Positions 35,486 to 44,285 of a stretch of 64,000 bases of DNA are shown here, one piece after another. This DNA comes from Flavobacteriales bacterium (GTDB lineage: Bacteria; Bacteroidota; Bacteroidia; Flavobacteriales_F; PHOS-HE28): positions 3,832,074 to 3,896,073 of the forward strand of contig JADJOI010000003.1 in NCBI GenBank assembly GCA_016713875.1. Direction: 5' to 3'. Each line of letters opens with the position of its first letter. Within the stretch, counting starts at the first letter, position 1. Made by a program: the position numbers and the translations under genes. The notes under the pieces are model-generated. The model searched no databases. It worked only from the letters and a program-made list of their open reading frames with translations, and had not been told where the DNA came from.

Positions 35486-36286
35486 CTAGACCGCCGGCCC
35501 GCCCGTGATCCGCATATCCGCGCTCAGCGGCCCGTCACCGGACCGCTTCTTCAGCGCCAGCTCCTGGCCGTCGAAGGTGGCGTAGGTGAAGTGGCTGATC
35601 CAGTCACCGAGGTTCACATAGCGCGTACCGTGGGCCACCTCCATGTCGATCGGCAGGTGGCGGTGGCCGAAGATCATGTGGTCGAAGTGCTCGGTCCGCA
35701 GCCGTTCGCGGCAGTACTGCACGAGCCATTCCTTGTCCTCACCGAGCCAGCGCCGATCGTTCTCGTAGCTCTTCAGCCGGCTCCGGCCGCTCCAGAAGTC
35801 ACCCAGCCACAGGGCGAAGTTGGGGTGCAGCCGGGCGAAGAGCCATTGGCACACCTGGTTTCGGAACACGCCCTTCAGGAACTTGTAGCCGTGGTCACCC
35901 GGGCCGAGCCCGTCGCCGTGTCCGATGAGAAAGCGCTTTCCGCTCCAGGTGCGCACGATGGGCTCGCGATGCACGGTCACTCCTGTTTCACCGGGCACAT
36001 AGTCGAAGATCCACATGTCGTGGTTGCCGAGGTGCAGGTGCATGGGGATGCCCCGGTCGGTCAGATCGGCCATTTTACCCAGCAGCCGCACGTGCCCCCG
36101 GGGCACGGCCTTCCGCCATTCGAACCAGAAATCGAACAGGTCGCCCAGGAGGTGGATCTCCGCGGCATCCTTCGCCGCTTCATCCAGGAAGGCGCAGATG
36201 CGCTTCTCCCGGGCCAGGCTGGAGGCCGCGTCGGGCACACCGAGGTGGAAGTCGCTCAGGAAGTGGATCCTTTGGCCGGGCTTCAT
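35486..36286 (-). CDS. lpxH: UDP-2,3-diacylglucosamine diphosphatase (LpxH-type)
   Basis: A 266-residue metallophosphoesterase that cleaves UDP-2,3-diacylglucosamine to lipid X in lipid A synthesis, at the inner face of the membrane. The five metal-binding blocks are present: SDFHLG (D12, H14), GDLFDFW (D49), GNHD (N88, H89), GHGDG, and GHRH. The basic loop between the third and fourth blocks matches LpxH rather than generic phosphatases. It lies 85 bases after the M1 peptidase gene on the same strand. lpxK, a later step of the same pathway, is about 8 kb upstream on the same strand. Confidence 0.92.
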   Translation of the reverse strand: MKPGQRIHFLSDFHLGVPDAASSLAREKRICAFLDEAAKDAAEIHLLGDLFDFWFEWRKAVPRGHVRLLGKMADLTDRGIPMHLHLGNHDMWIFDYVPGETGVTVHREPIVRTWSGKRFLIGHGDGLGPGDHGYKFLKGVFRNQVCQWLFARLHPNFALWLGDFWSGRSRLKSYENDRRWLGEDKEWLVQYCRERLRTEHFDHMIFGHRHLPIDMEVAHGTRYVNLGDWISHFTYATFDGQELALKKRSGDGPLSADMRITGGPAV

Positions 36287-36371
36287 CCGTGTGCGAAGAT
36301 CGCCGCAGGGATGATCGGTTGGTGCAAGTGGATGCGCATGGTCGAGGGCTCTCGCGGCCCTTGGTGAGTGC

Positions 36372-39353
36372 TCATGGCCGGATGGCCCGGATGAGCTCGA
36401 AGGGGTTGAGCTTCTCCAGCGCCAGCACGAAACGGATGCGTTCCGCGAAGTCCACCCCGCGCAGCTCCAGCTCATCGGCGATCTCGCGCGTGAAGACCAG
36501 CGGCAGCCACACCTCGGCCACGTCGCGCACGATGCGGATGCCGATCCCGGCTTCGGCGTGCATGCGCCATTTCTCCGTTCGGCCCGATGAGGTCACCTGC
36601 GTGTAGGGTGCCGCACCGGCACTGGCGTACACGCTCAGGGGGAGGATGAAGGGCATGTCCGCCTCCATGTTCAGCGCGGCGATCCAGCTGTCCGAGGTGC
36701 CCTGTGCGGTGGGTACCCGGAAGGCCCCCTGGTCCTTGGCCATCTGCTGGGCGGTGTTGCGGCCCACGTCCTGCCGGTCCATGAAGAGGTGGTCGAAGGT
36801 CATGTCGCTGGAGCCCCAGTGCAGGCGCCAGCCCATCTGCCGTTGCATCAGCCGGTCGTCGGTGCGCAGGAACTGGCCGACGAAGAGCCGGAAGGCCACG
36901 CGGTGCTTCCGGGTATCGTACACGAAGGCCTGTCGCGCCTCCAGCGCCAGCCGGGTGAACGCGGCGTGGTGCTGCACGTCAAGGCGGAGCGATCGGGGCA
37001 GGAGGGGCGCGCGGCCTTGGAGCCGGTAGCTCAGCTCGTGGTAGATGTCCTCGTTGGTCCGGTCGATCCTGAGCGTGTCGCCCTGCATGCCGCTGAGGGT
37101 CTCGCGGAGCATCACGGCCCGGTAGCCCACACTGTGCGCCGCCTGTCGCCGGCCGGGATCGCTGCGCAGGTCCACGGTGAGCTGGGGCGACAACCGCAGG
37201 TACCAGCGTTCCAATGGCGCGTCCACGAAGAGCGAGGCGCTTTGGGCGGTGAGGCCCACATGGATGTTGCCCACAGGACCGTGCGTCAGCCGGTCGTGGT
37301 GCCAGAAGAGCCTGGCTCCACCCACGGGCCGTTCGCTGCGGAAGCCGTACAGCGGTGCAAGACCCCATTCCACGCGCTGCATGGGGAAGGTGGCGTTGTG
37401 CAGGGCGATGCCGGCCATGAACCCGTCGTGGGCGTTCCACGCCAGCGCGGGGCTCAGCCATGTGCTGCGTCGGTCCTCGCGCTCGAGGCCCACGAGGGGC
37501 GCCAGCCGCGGAGCGGTCCATCGGCGGAAGAGCCCGTGCGCGCGCACGCCATTGTTGCGGCGGTCGATATCCAGCGTGCGTTCCACGGCGTCGATGCGGA
37601 CGCGGTCCACATCGGGCCAGGGCAGCCTTACCTGTCGTGTGCTGTCCGGCTCCACCCAGAGCGTCCTGTGTACCTGATCGCCGGGGTCGGTCACCGGGAA
37701 GGGCATGTGCGATCCGCCCCGGATGGCGTAGCGGAGCACCCCGTCCTTGAGGCGGCGCGCCCGCACGTCCGCTTTGCGCGTCGAACCCAGCAGTTCGTCA
37801 AAGGCCCAGCCTAGTTCCTTGCCGCTCACCTCTTCGAACACCGCGCGCAGGTCCGCTGGCCCGGGGTGCCTGAAGCTCCACGCATCGAAGTAGGCGTGCA
37901 GGCAGCGGTCCATGAGGGCGGTGCCGAGGAACGCCTCCAGCTGGTCCATCACCAACGCGGTCCGCATGTACACCATGGTGCCGTAGTTGGTCGACGAGAA
38001 GCGCGAGGAAGGCAGGGATGCGGCCTGGTCCTGGTCGCGCCGGGTGTTCAGGCGCATCGCGAGCTCGTTCCGGGCGCGATGCGGATCGGTGTGATGTCGC
38101 ATGAGCCGTGCTTCACCGGGGATGCCGAACGCACTTTCGGGACGGGGGTAACGGGCTCGCATGTAGCGCAGCTCCAGGTAGCTGTTCATGCCTTCATCGA
38201 GCCAGGGGTGCTCGCGTTCGTTGCTGGCTAGGATGCCTTGGAACCAGTTGTGCCCCACCTCATGGGCGATCACGTTATCCAGGCTTTCGGCGCTGCTCAT
38301 GTTGCCGATGATGGTGATCATCGGGTATTCCATGCCGCCGCCCGCGCTGATGGTGCCGTCCACCGCGGTGCACGCCGCATACGGATAGTCTCCCACGGCC
38401 CGGCTGTAGTGCAGCAGCGCCTCCTGGATGTCGGTCACGGCGTTCTCCCAGAGCGCCGCGTTGCGGGGTGTGGAGAGCGCCCAGGTGGTGACGGTGCGGC
38501 CGCTGGTCGGAAGCAGGACCTCGCCTTTGCGCACCACGAACCGCTTGTCCGCGAACCACGCGAAGTCATGTACGCTGTCCTGAACGAATCGCAGTGTCTT
38601 CCACGTGTGGGCTGAGGGCGGGAAGGGCACGGCACCCTTCGGGCTCCTGCGCTCCGGGGCCGGACGTGCGGCCAGGGAATCCAACCACCGGTTCTCGTCC
38701 GCGTCCTGGAGCAGGCCTGTGGCGCCGACGATGTAGTTCGAGGGCAGGGTGATGGAGACCTCGTATCGGCCGAAGTCGGCGAAGAACTCGCCTTGGGTGA
38801 GGTAGGGCATGGCATGCCAGCCCTCCTGGTCGAACACCGCCGGTTTGGGATACCACTGGGTGATGTGATAGGCCTGGCCGGTGTGGCCCAGGCGCGAGAA
38901 CCGCCCGTCGGGGACCTTCACCCGGAACGGGGTGTCCACGGTGATGGAGCGGCCGCCGGCCAGGGGCGTGGGCAGCTTGATCCAGCCGATGTCCGCATGC
39001 TGCGGATGATGGCCCCAGGCCAGCGCCCGGCCCTCCGAGCGGAAATCGAGGCTGTCGATGCCGCCACGGTCCTCGGCGCGCGCGAAATGGAGGTCGAGCT
39101 CGCCGGCCGCGTCCAGTTGTTGGCACAGTGCCGTGTGCCGGTCGGCGTATGCGTTCGGCCAGAGGTGCACCCACAGCGTGTCGAGGGCGACGGGGCTGTT
39201 GTTGTGGTAGGCGAAGCGTGCCAGTCCGTGCAGGACATGTTCCTGGTCGTCCAAGCGGACCGTGATCGCATGGTCGACGCGTTGCTGGAACGGGACCTGG
39301 CCGTAAGCGCAGAAGAACAGCGCGAACGCTGGGAGGAGAGATGCGTTGCGCAT
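36372..39353 (-). CDS. exported M1-family metallopeptidase with C-terminal barrel-like domain
   Basis: A 993-residue protein from ATG 39353 (a TTG nine codons upstream is possible but would overlap the upstream gene). The signal peptide ends at FFCAYGQ. An N-terminal beta sandwich is followed by the gluzincin domain with the zinc signature HEVGHNWF (H364, E365, H368) and, exactly 18 residues on, E387 in WLDEGMNSY. The exopeptidase motif is GGGMEYP instead of GAMEN, as in the Bacteroidota branch of M1. Residues about 620-993 consist of alternating strands (GIALHNATFPMQRVEWGLAP and others) that look like a beta barrel or sandwich not found in classic aminopeptidase N. It may be a surface aminopeptidase for nutrient peptides (inference). 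Confidence 0.87.
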   Translation of the reverse strand: MRNASLLPAFALFFCAYGQVPFQQRVDHAITVRLDDQEHVLHGLARFAYHNNSPVALDTLWVHLWPNAYADRHTALCQQLDAAGELDLHFARAEDRGGIDSLDFRSEGRALAWGHHPQHADIGWIKLPTPLAGGRSITVDTPFRVKVPDGRFSRLGHTGQAYHITQWYPKPAVFDQEGWHAMPYLTQGEFFADFGRYEVSITLPSNYIVGATGLLQDADENRWLDSLAARPAPERRSPKGAVPFPPSAHTWKTLRFVQDSVHDFAWFADKRFVVRKGEVLLPTSGRTVTTWALSTPRNAALWENAVTDIQEALLHYSRAVGDYPYAACTAVDGTISAGGGMEYPMITIIGNMSSAESLDNVIAHEVGHNWFQGILASNEREHPWLDEGMNSYLELRYMRARYPRPESAFGIPGEARLMRHHTDPHRARNELAMRLNTRRDQDQAASLPSSRFSSTNYGTMVYMRTALVMDQLEAFLGTALMDRCLHAYFDAWSFRHPGPADLRAVFEEVSGKELGWAFDELLGSTRKADVRARRLKDGVLRYAIRGGSHMPFPVTDPGDQVHRTLWVEPDSTRQVRLPWPDVDRVRIDAVERTLDIDRRNNGVRAHGLFRRWTAPRLAPLVGLEREDRRSTWLSPALAWNAHDGFMAGIALHNATFPMQRVEWGLAPLYGFRSERPVGGARLFWHHDRLTHGPVGNIHVGLTAQSASLFVDAPLERWYLRLSPQLTVDLRSDPGRRQAAHSVGYRAVMLRETLSGMQGDTLRIDRTNEDIYHELSYRLQGRAPLLPRSLRLDVQHHAAFTRLALEARQAFVYDTRKHRVAFRLFVGQFLRTDDRLMQRQMGWRLHWGSSDMTFDHLFMDRQDVGRNTAQQMAKDQGAFRVPTAQGTSDSWIAALNMEADMPFILPLSVYASAGAAPYTQVTSSGRTEKWRMHAEAGIGIRIVRDVAEVWLPLVFTREIADELELRGVDFAERIRFVLALEKLNPFELIRAIRP

Positions 39354-39376
39354 GGCGGATGCGCGGGTGGCCCTGT

Positions 39377-40525
39377 TCAACTGCCGAAGAGCTCCGCGAG
39401 GCGGCGTTCGAGCATCGCGCCGCGCAGGTTCTTGTCGATCACCTTGCCCTCACGGTCCACCAGCACGGTGAAGGGGATGCTGCTCACGCCGTATTCCTGC
39501 GCTGCGGCGTTGTTCCAGAAGCCGAGGTCGCTCACGTGCTTCCACGGCAGCCCGTCCTGCTGGATCGCGGCCACCCAGGCCTCCTTGGTGCGGTCGAGGC
39601 TCACACCGAGGATCTCGAAACCCTTGCCGTGGAAGCGGTCGTAGACCTTCTTCACGTTGGGGTTCTCCATGCGGCAGGGTTTGCACCAGCTCGCCCAGAA
39701 GTCGATGAGGACCACCTTGCCGCGCAGGTCGCTCAGCTTAACGGTCCGCCCGTCCGGAGTTTGTTGCGCGATCTCCGGCGCCATGCCGCCCACGGGGATC
39801 AGGTTGCTCAGCCGCTGCATCTCGGCCTCCTGCTGCTTCATCGCCTGGGCCTGCTTCTCCATGCGGTCCACTTGATCACGGAATGCGGTGAAGAAGCCGG
39901 AGCGTCCCATGCTTCCGCGTAGCTGGTCGCGGACCAGTTTGTAGGTGTCGATATCCTGCTGGATGTTCAGCTTGCTCACCGCGCTCAGCTGCAGGGGCGA
40001 GCCGGGGTGCCCATTGATGGCGTCCTTGCATAGGGTGTAGTAGGCCTCGTTCACCTCGTTCAGGGCGCTCACGGTGGTGCTGTCGCCGGCGCCCTGGGCC
40101 ATAAGCTTGCGGAGGGAATCGATGCGCTGTTCATGCACGGTGGCCTCTCGATAGAAGGCATGCAGGTCCTGGGTGTGCTTCGAGCCGTCCAACACCGACG
40201 GGCGGGCGAGCTCACCGGCCTTGGCCTCCACCCTCAGCGTCTCGGCGCTGTCCAGGGCCACGATCAGCGCGTCGCGATCATCGAGCGCGATGCGGTAGAA
40301 GTCCAGCGGAAGCGCCGGCACGCGCAGGCTGCCCTTGCCATCGGCGGACAGCACCACGGAGTCCACGCGCACCGGTCGGTTGTTCTCGAAGCGATCGAAG
40401 AACACGGTGCGGCCGCCTCCGCCTTCGATGGCGAGGTCGACGGAGCGGCCGCCTCCGCCGCCGGAACAGGCGGCCAGGGCAAGGGCGAGGAGCGGAAGGA
40501 GGGGATGACGGAACATGCGGTTCAT
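39377..40525 (-). CDS. TlpA/ResA-type thioredoxin lipoprotein with DUF4369-like N-terminus
   Basis: A 382-residue lipoprotein (lipobox LAAC near residue 20; ATG 40525 preferred over the adjoining GTG). A beta-rich N-terminal domain of the DUF4369 kind (about 25-120) and a helical linker precede a thioredoxin domain (about 245-380). The redox site is WCKPC (W280-C284) in FWASWCKPCRMENP, with the cis-Pro in SSIPFTVL. Proteins of this build reduce or isomerise disulphides in the periplasm and often help cytochrome c or outer-membrane protein folding. It lies 23 bases upstream of the M1 peptidase start and 13 bases after gatB. Confidence 0.9.
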   Translation of the reverse strand: MNRMFRHPLLPLLALALAACSGGGGGRSVDLAIEGGGGRTVFFDRFENNRPVRVDSVVLSADGKGSLRVPALPLDFYRIALDDRDALIVALDSAETLRVEAKAGELARPSVLDGSKHTQDLHAFYREATVHEQRIDSLRKLMAQGAGDSTTVSALNEVNEAYYTLCKDAINGHPGSPLQLSAVSKLNIQQDIDTYKLVRDQLRGSMGRSGFFTAFRDQVDRMEKQAQAMKQQEAEMQRLSNLIPVGGMAPEIAQQTPDGRTVKLSDLRGKVVLIDFWASWCKPCRMENPNVKKVYDRFHGKGFEILGVSLDRTKEAWVAAIQQDGLPWKHVSDLGFWNNAAAQEYGVSSIPFTVLVDREGKVIDKNLRGAMLERRLAELFGS

Positions 40526-40538
40526 CACGTTGGGTGGG

Positions 40539-42029
40539 TCAGGTGGTCGGTTCCCGGTCGAGCAGTGCGCGCACCACGGTGTTCGCCAGGCGGGGATCGG
40601 CCTTGCCTTTCGTGGCCTTCATCACCTCGCCCATGAACAGGCCGAGCAGGCCCTTGTTGCCTTTGCGGTAGGCCTCCACTTTATCCGGGTAGCGGTCCAT
40701 GGCCTCGCGCATGGCGGCCTCCATGGCGTTGTCGTCGCGCTGTTGCAGCAGGTCGTTCGCTTCCGCCAGCCGGCGCGGGTCTTCGTCCGGCCGTTCGAGC
40801 ATCAGGGGGAAGAGGCGCTGGGAGGCCGTGCTGTGGCTCACGTGGCCGCCGTCGATCAGGGCGATGAGCTCGGCGATGCGGGCGGGCGGCAGGGGGAACT
40901 CCTCCATGCTGCGGCCTTGGGCGTTGCACCAGGCGCGCACATCGCCCATCATCCAGTTGGCCGCGGCCTTGGTGTTGGGGCAGGTGGCCAGCACACCCTC
41001 GAAGTAGAGCGCGGTGGCCTTGTCGTCCGTGAGCACACCGGCATCGTAGACGCTGAGCCCGAGCGCTCCGGTGTAGCGGGCCCGCAGCTCGCGGGGTAGC
41101 GGAGGCATGGACCCGCGCACCCGGTCGCGGTGTTCCTGGGTCACCCGCAGCGGGGCCAGGTCGGGCTCGGGGAAGTAGCGGTAGTCGTGGGCGAGCTCCT
41201 TGCTGCGCAATCCGGCGGTGATGCCCTTGGCCGCGTCGAAGGTGCGCGTCTCCATGTGGATGGTGCCGTCGGCGTCCAGCACCTCGCTCTGCCGCTGGGC
41301 CTCGTGCTCGATGGCCTTCATCACATGGCGGAAGCTGTTGAGGTTCTTCACTTCGCAGCGCGTGCCGAAACGGTCGCTGCCCTTGGGCCGCACGCTGATG
41401 TTGGCGTCGCACCGCAGGCTGCCCTCCTCCATGTTGCCGTCGCAGATGTCCAGGTAGCGCACCAACCGGCGGATCTCCACCAGGTAGTCGTAGGCCTCCT
41501 GCGCGCTGCGGATGTCGGGTTCGCTCACGATCTCCACCAGAGGCACCCCCGCGCGGTTCAGGTCCACCAGGGTGTTGAACGGGTCCACGTCGTGGATGCT
41601 CTTGCCGGCGTCCTCCTCCATGTGGATCCGGGTGATGCCGATGCGTTTCTCGCCGCCTTCCACCGGGATCATCACATGGCCCAGGGTGCAGATCGGCGTG
41701 GTGTCCTGGGTGATCTGGTAGCCCTTGGGCAGGTCGGGGTAGAAGTAGTTCTTGCGGGCGAAGTGCATGCGCTCCGCGATGGTGCATCCGGTGGCGAGCC
41801 CCATGCGGATGGCATGGTCCACCACGGCGCGGTTGAGCACCGGCAGGGTGCCCGGATGCCCCAGGGTCACCACGCTCACGTTGGTATTGGGATGGTCGCC
41901 GTAGGCATTGGCATCGCTGCTGTACGCCTTGCTCGCCGTGAGCAGCTGGGCGTGCACCTCCAGGCCCACCACGAGCTCGTAGCGTTCGCTCCAGTGCGGG
42001 GCACCGGTGAAAGCGTCCTTGCGGTCCAT
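40539..42029 (-). CDS. gatB: Asp-tRNA(Asn)/Glu-tRNA(Gln) amidotransferase subunit B
   Basis: A 496-residue subunit from ATG 42029 (an upstream TTG would crowd the previous gene). The GatB catalytic cradle is clear: VVGLEVHAQLLTASKAYSS, LGHPGTLPVLNRAVV, the zinc-site region, NYFYPDLPKGYQI, DLNRAGVPLVEIVSEPD, and the late phrases LRSKELAHDYRYFPEPDL. The C-terminal tail domain (GLFMGEVMKATKGKADP) binds the tRNA D-loop. With GatA and GatC, which are not in this window, it converts mischarged Glu-tRNA(Gln) or Asp-tRNA(Asn). Confidence 0.97.
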   Translation of the reverse strand: MDRKDAFTGAPHWSERYELVVGLEVHAQLLTASKAYSSDANAYGDHPNTNVSVVTLGHPGTLPVLNRAVVDHAIRMGLATGCTIAERMHFARKNYFYPDLPKGYQITQDTTPICTLGHVMIPVEGGEKRIGITRIHMEEDAGKSIHDVDPFNTLVDLNRAGVPLVEIVSEPDIRSAQEAYDYLVEIRRLVRYLDICDGNMEEGSLRCDANISVRPKGSDRFGTRCEVKNLNSFRHVMKAIEHEAQRQSEVLDADGTIHMETRTFDAAKGITAGLRSKELAHDYRYFPEPDLAPLRVTQEHRDRVRGSMPPLPRELRARYTGALGLSVYDAGVLTDDKATALYFEGVLATCPNTKAAANWMMGDVRAWCNAQGRSMEEFPLPPARIAELIALIDGGHVSHSTASQRLFPLMLERPDEDPRRLAEANDLLQQRDDNAMEAAMREAMDRYPDKVEAYRKGNKGLLGLFMGEVMKATKGKADPRLANTVVRALLDREPTT

Positions 42030-42069
42030 CAGCTGCCGGCGATCAGTGCATGCTTCCCGTGCCAAGCGC

Positions 42070-43479
42070 TCATTCGTGTGCGATCATCAAGGTGGTCGTG
42101 TGGCGCTCCGTCCCGTTCCCCAAGTCCACCACATACGATCCGGGGGCGAAGTTCCGCGTGTTGACCCACACTTCGTGCGCGGAGGTGCGCTCGGCATGCA
42201 CCTCTACCGCCCGACCGGTCGCATCGGTACAGGTGACGGTCCAGGGACCGGGCAGGGCTGCGGGCACGCGCAGCACCACCGACTCCGTGGATGGGTTCGG
42301 AAAGGCGATCAATCCGGATCCGGGCGCAGCACGTTCGCCGGCCATGCCGACAGCCTGGGAGATATCCAGTACGAACAGCCCATGCTGCATCTCGCTGATC
42401 AACACCTGACCGCTCGGCAGGTAGGGATACACGCCCCAGGCCCCTTTGTAGCTGAAACTGTAGGGCTCCGGGTGCATGTCATACCAACCCAGTAATTGGG
42501 TGTTCTGTGGATCGGACACGTTCCAAAGCCAGTAGCCATCCTCATACCAGGCCACGTGCAGTAGGTCGCCTTGGAAACACGGGTTGTGGGTGATGCTTCC
42601 TGGGCCTCGGTCCGGTCCGATGGTGTCGATGAACTGGATGTCCGTAGGGTCGCTCACGTCGAAGAGCTTCAGGTCCGTGCCATGCGTTTCATCCGCCATC
42701 ACGTACAGCCATCCGTTGTCGTGCAACCAACCGCTGTGGTTGTAGCCGGGTTGCGGGTATTCCGTGGAGTTCAGCGATCCGAGCAGCTGCGGGTTGCCTA
42801 CATCCGTGAAGTCGATGATGTGCATCCCGTCCACGTCGTTGGTGTAGCAGATGTTGTCCACGGTATACGCGTCATGCACGCCGCCCACACTGTTCCACCA
42901 AGGCACGGAGAACTCCGGTTTGAGCAACAGGGTCGGGGCGTCGGGGTCGGCCAGGGACCAGATGGCGAAGTCCGTATTGCCATAGTGCGTGTAGAGCCGC
43001 GCGTTGGCGGTGTCGATCCAGAGCGTGTGCGCCCTGGAAAAAAGGTCGTTGTCATTGTATAGGACCGGCGCGGCTCCTGGCAGGTCACGTAGGTCGATGA
43101 TCTGGAGGGTACCCTGGCCTTCGTCGGTCACGGCGTACAACCGGTCGCGGTAGGTCTTGTACTCGCGGTGGATGATGGCGGGGCCATCATCGTTGCCGGG
43201 GATGAAGTGCAACAGGCCTTGGATATCGCCAGGCGTCACATCGATGATGTGCGTGCCCATCGTGCTGCCGATGATCGCGTACTCTCTTCCGTCGCGTGCG
43301 TAACCCCAAACGGCGTTGTACGCGTTGTCGTAGGCGGTGGTCCCGGGAATACCGGCATCGTACCACCGATAGACCTGGGTCACGTTCAGGCTGTCCTGGG
43401 CGCGCACGAGCGGCAGGAGCACCAGGAAGAGGCCGCTGGCTGTTAGCTGGCGGCCATGGGCCTTTAGCGCGTTCAGCAT
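42070..43479 (-). CDS. choice-of-anchor B family T9SS protein (LVIVD-type propeller)
   Basis: A 469-residue secreted protein with signal peptide ending LVRAQ. The body is a beta propeller of LVIVD-like repeats: THIIDVTPGDIQGLLHF, LQIIDLRDLPGAAPV, FAIWSLADPDAPTLLL, MHIIDFTDVGNPQLLGS, LKLFDVSDPTDIQFID and LWNVSDPQNTQLLG. Together with the DEGQGTLQIIDLRDLP region these place it in the choice-of-anchor B family. The last 75 residues form a T9SS type A sorting domain (LIAFPNPSTESVVLRVP, GSYVVDLGNG). It would be surface-attached; its ligand is unknown. The stop of the upstream phosphorylase overlaps its start by 7 bases. Confidence 0.9.
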   Translation of the reverse strand: MLNALKAHGRQLTASGLFLVLLPLVRAQDSLNVTQVYRWYDAGIPGTTAYDNAYNAVWGYARDGREYAIIGSTMGTHIIDVTPGDIQGLLHFIPGNDDGPAIIHREYKTYRDRLYAVTDEGQGTLQIIDLRDLPGAAPVLYNDNDLFSRAHTLWIDTANARLYTHYGNTDFAIWSLADPDAPTLLLKPEFSVPWWNSVGGVHDAYTVDNICYTNDVDGMHIIDFTDVGNPQLLGSLNSTEYPQPGYNHSGWLHDNGWLYVMADETHGTDLKLFDVSDPTDIQFIDTIGPDRGPGSITHNPCFQGDLLHVAWYEDGYWLWNVSDPQNTQLLGWYDMHPEPYSFSYKGAWGVYPYLPSGQVLISEMQHGLFVLDISQAVGMAGERAAPGSGLIAFPNPSTESVVLRVPAALPGPWTVTCTDATGRAVEVHAERTSAHEVWVNTRNFAPGSYVVDLGNGTERHTTTLMIAHE

Positions 43480-44285
43480 GATGCCACGAGTTCCCGCATG
43501 ATCAAGGTGAGGCTTGGCTCGGCCTTCTCCGCCACACGCTGCACCATTTCGTGGGTGGTCTTCTCGATGCGGCCCTTCACGCCCATGTCGGTGATCACGC
43601 TCATGGCGAAGCAGGGCAGGCCCATATGGCGGGCGGCGATCACCTCCGGCACGGTGCTCATGCCCACCGCATCGCCCCCGATCACCCGCACGTAGTGGTA
43701 CTCGGCCGGGGTCTCCAGCGTGGGGCCGGTGAGGCCCACGTAACAGCCCTCCCGCAGCGCGATGCCGTGCGCTTCGGCGATGGCCCTGGCCTGGGCGATC
43801 AGGCCGTGGTCGTACGGTTCGCTCATGTCCGGGAAGCGCGTGCCTAGCGCATCCAGGTTGGGCCCGATGAGGGGATTGGGGAACAGGCAGATGTGGTCGT
43901 TCAGCACCATCAGGTCGCCCACTTCGAAGTCGGGGTTCACCCCGCCGCAGGCGTTGCTGACGAAGAGCCGACGGACGCCGAGCAGTTTGAACACCCGCAC
44001 CGGCAGCACCACCTCGGCCATGCTCCAGCCTTCGTAGAAGTGGAAGCGGCCCTGCATGGCCACCACGGGTCGGCCGCCAAGGGTGCCGAAGAGCAGGCGG
44101 CCGGGATGGCCCTGCACCGTGCTCACCGGGAACTCGGGGATCTCGCCGTACGGGATGCTGTGCGCCACCTGGATCTCGCGCCCCAGGCCGCTGAGGCCGG
44201 TGCCCAGGATGATCCCGGTCTCCGGCACGAAGCCGCCGGTGGCCTTCTTCAGATGGTCAGCGATGCGCTGGATGCGGTCCAACAT
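43473..44285 (-). CDS. purine nucleoside phosphorylase (trimeric PNP I type)
   Basis: A 270-residue cytoplasmic enzyme that splits inosine and guanosine with phosphate to base and ribose 1-phosphate. The signatures of the low-molecular-weight trimeric family are present: VQGHPGRLLFG, VAMQGRFHFYEGW (phosphate and ribose site), FVSNACGGVNP, GLTGPTLETPAEY and GMSTVPEVIAARHMG. In VITDMGVKG the Asn that specifies 6-oxopurines is replaced by Asp, a change worth noting for substrate choice. Its 5' end lies inside lpxK (29 bases) and its 3' end in the next gene (7 bases), so expression must be tightly coupled. Confidence 0.93.
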   Translation of the reverse strand: MLDRIQRIADHLKKATGGFVPETGIILGTGLSGLGREIQVAHSIPYGEIPEFPVSTVQGHPGRLLFGTLGGRPVVAMQGRFHFYEGWSMAEVVLPVRVFKLLGVRRLFVSNACGGVNPDFEVGDLMVLNDHICLFPNPLIGPNLDALGTRFPDMSEPYDHGLIAQARAIAEAHGIALREGCYVGLTGPTLETPAEYHYVRVIGGDAVGMSTVPEVIAARHMGLPCFAMSVITDMGVKGRIEKTTHEMVQRVAEKAEPSLTLIMRELVASC

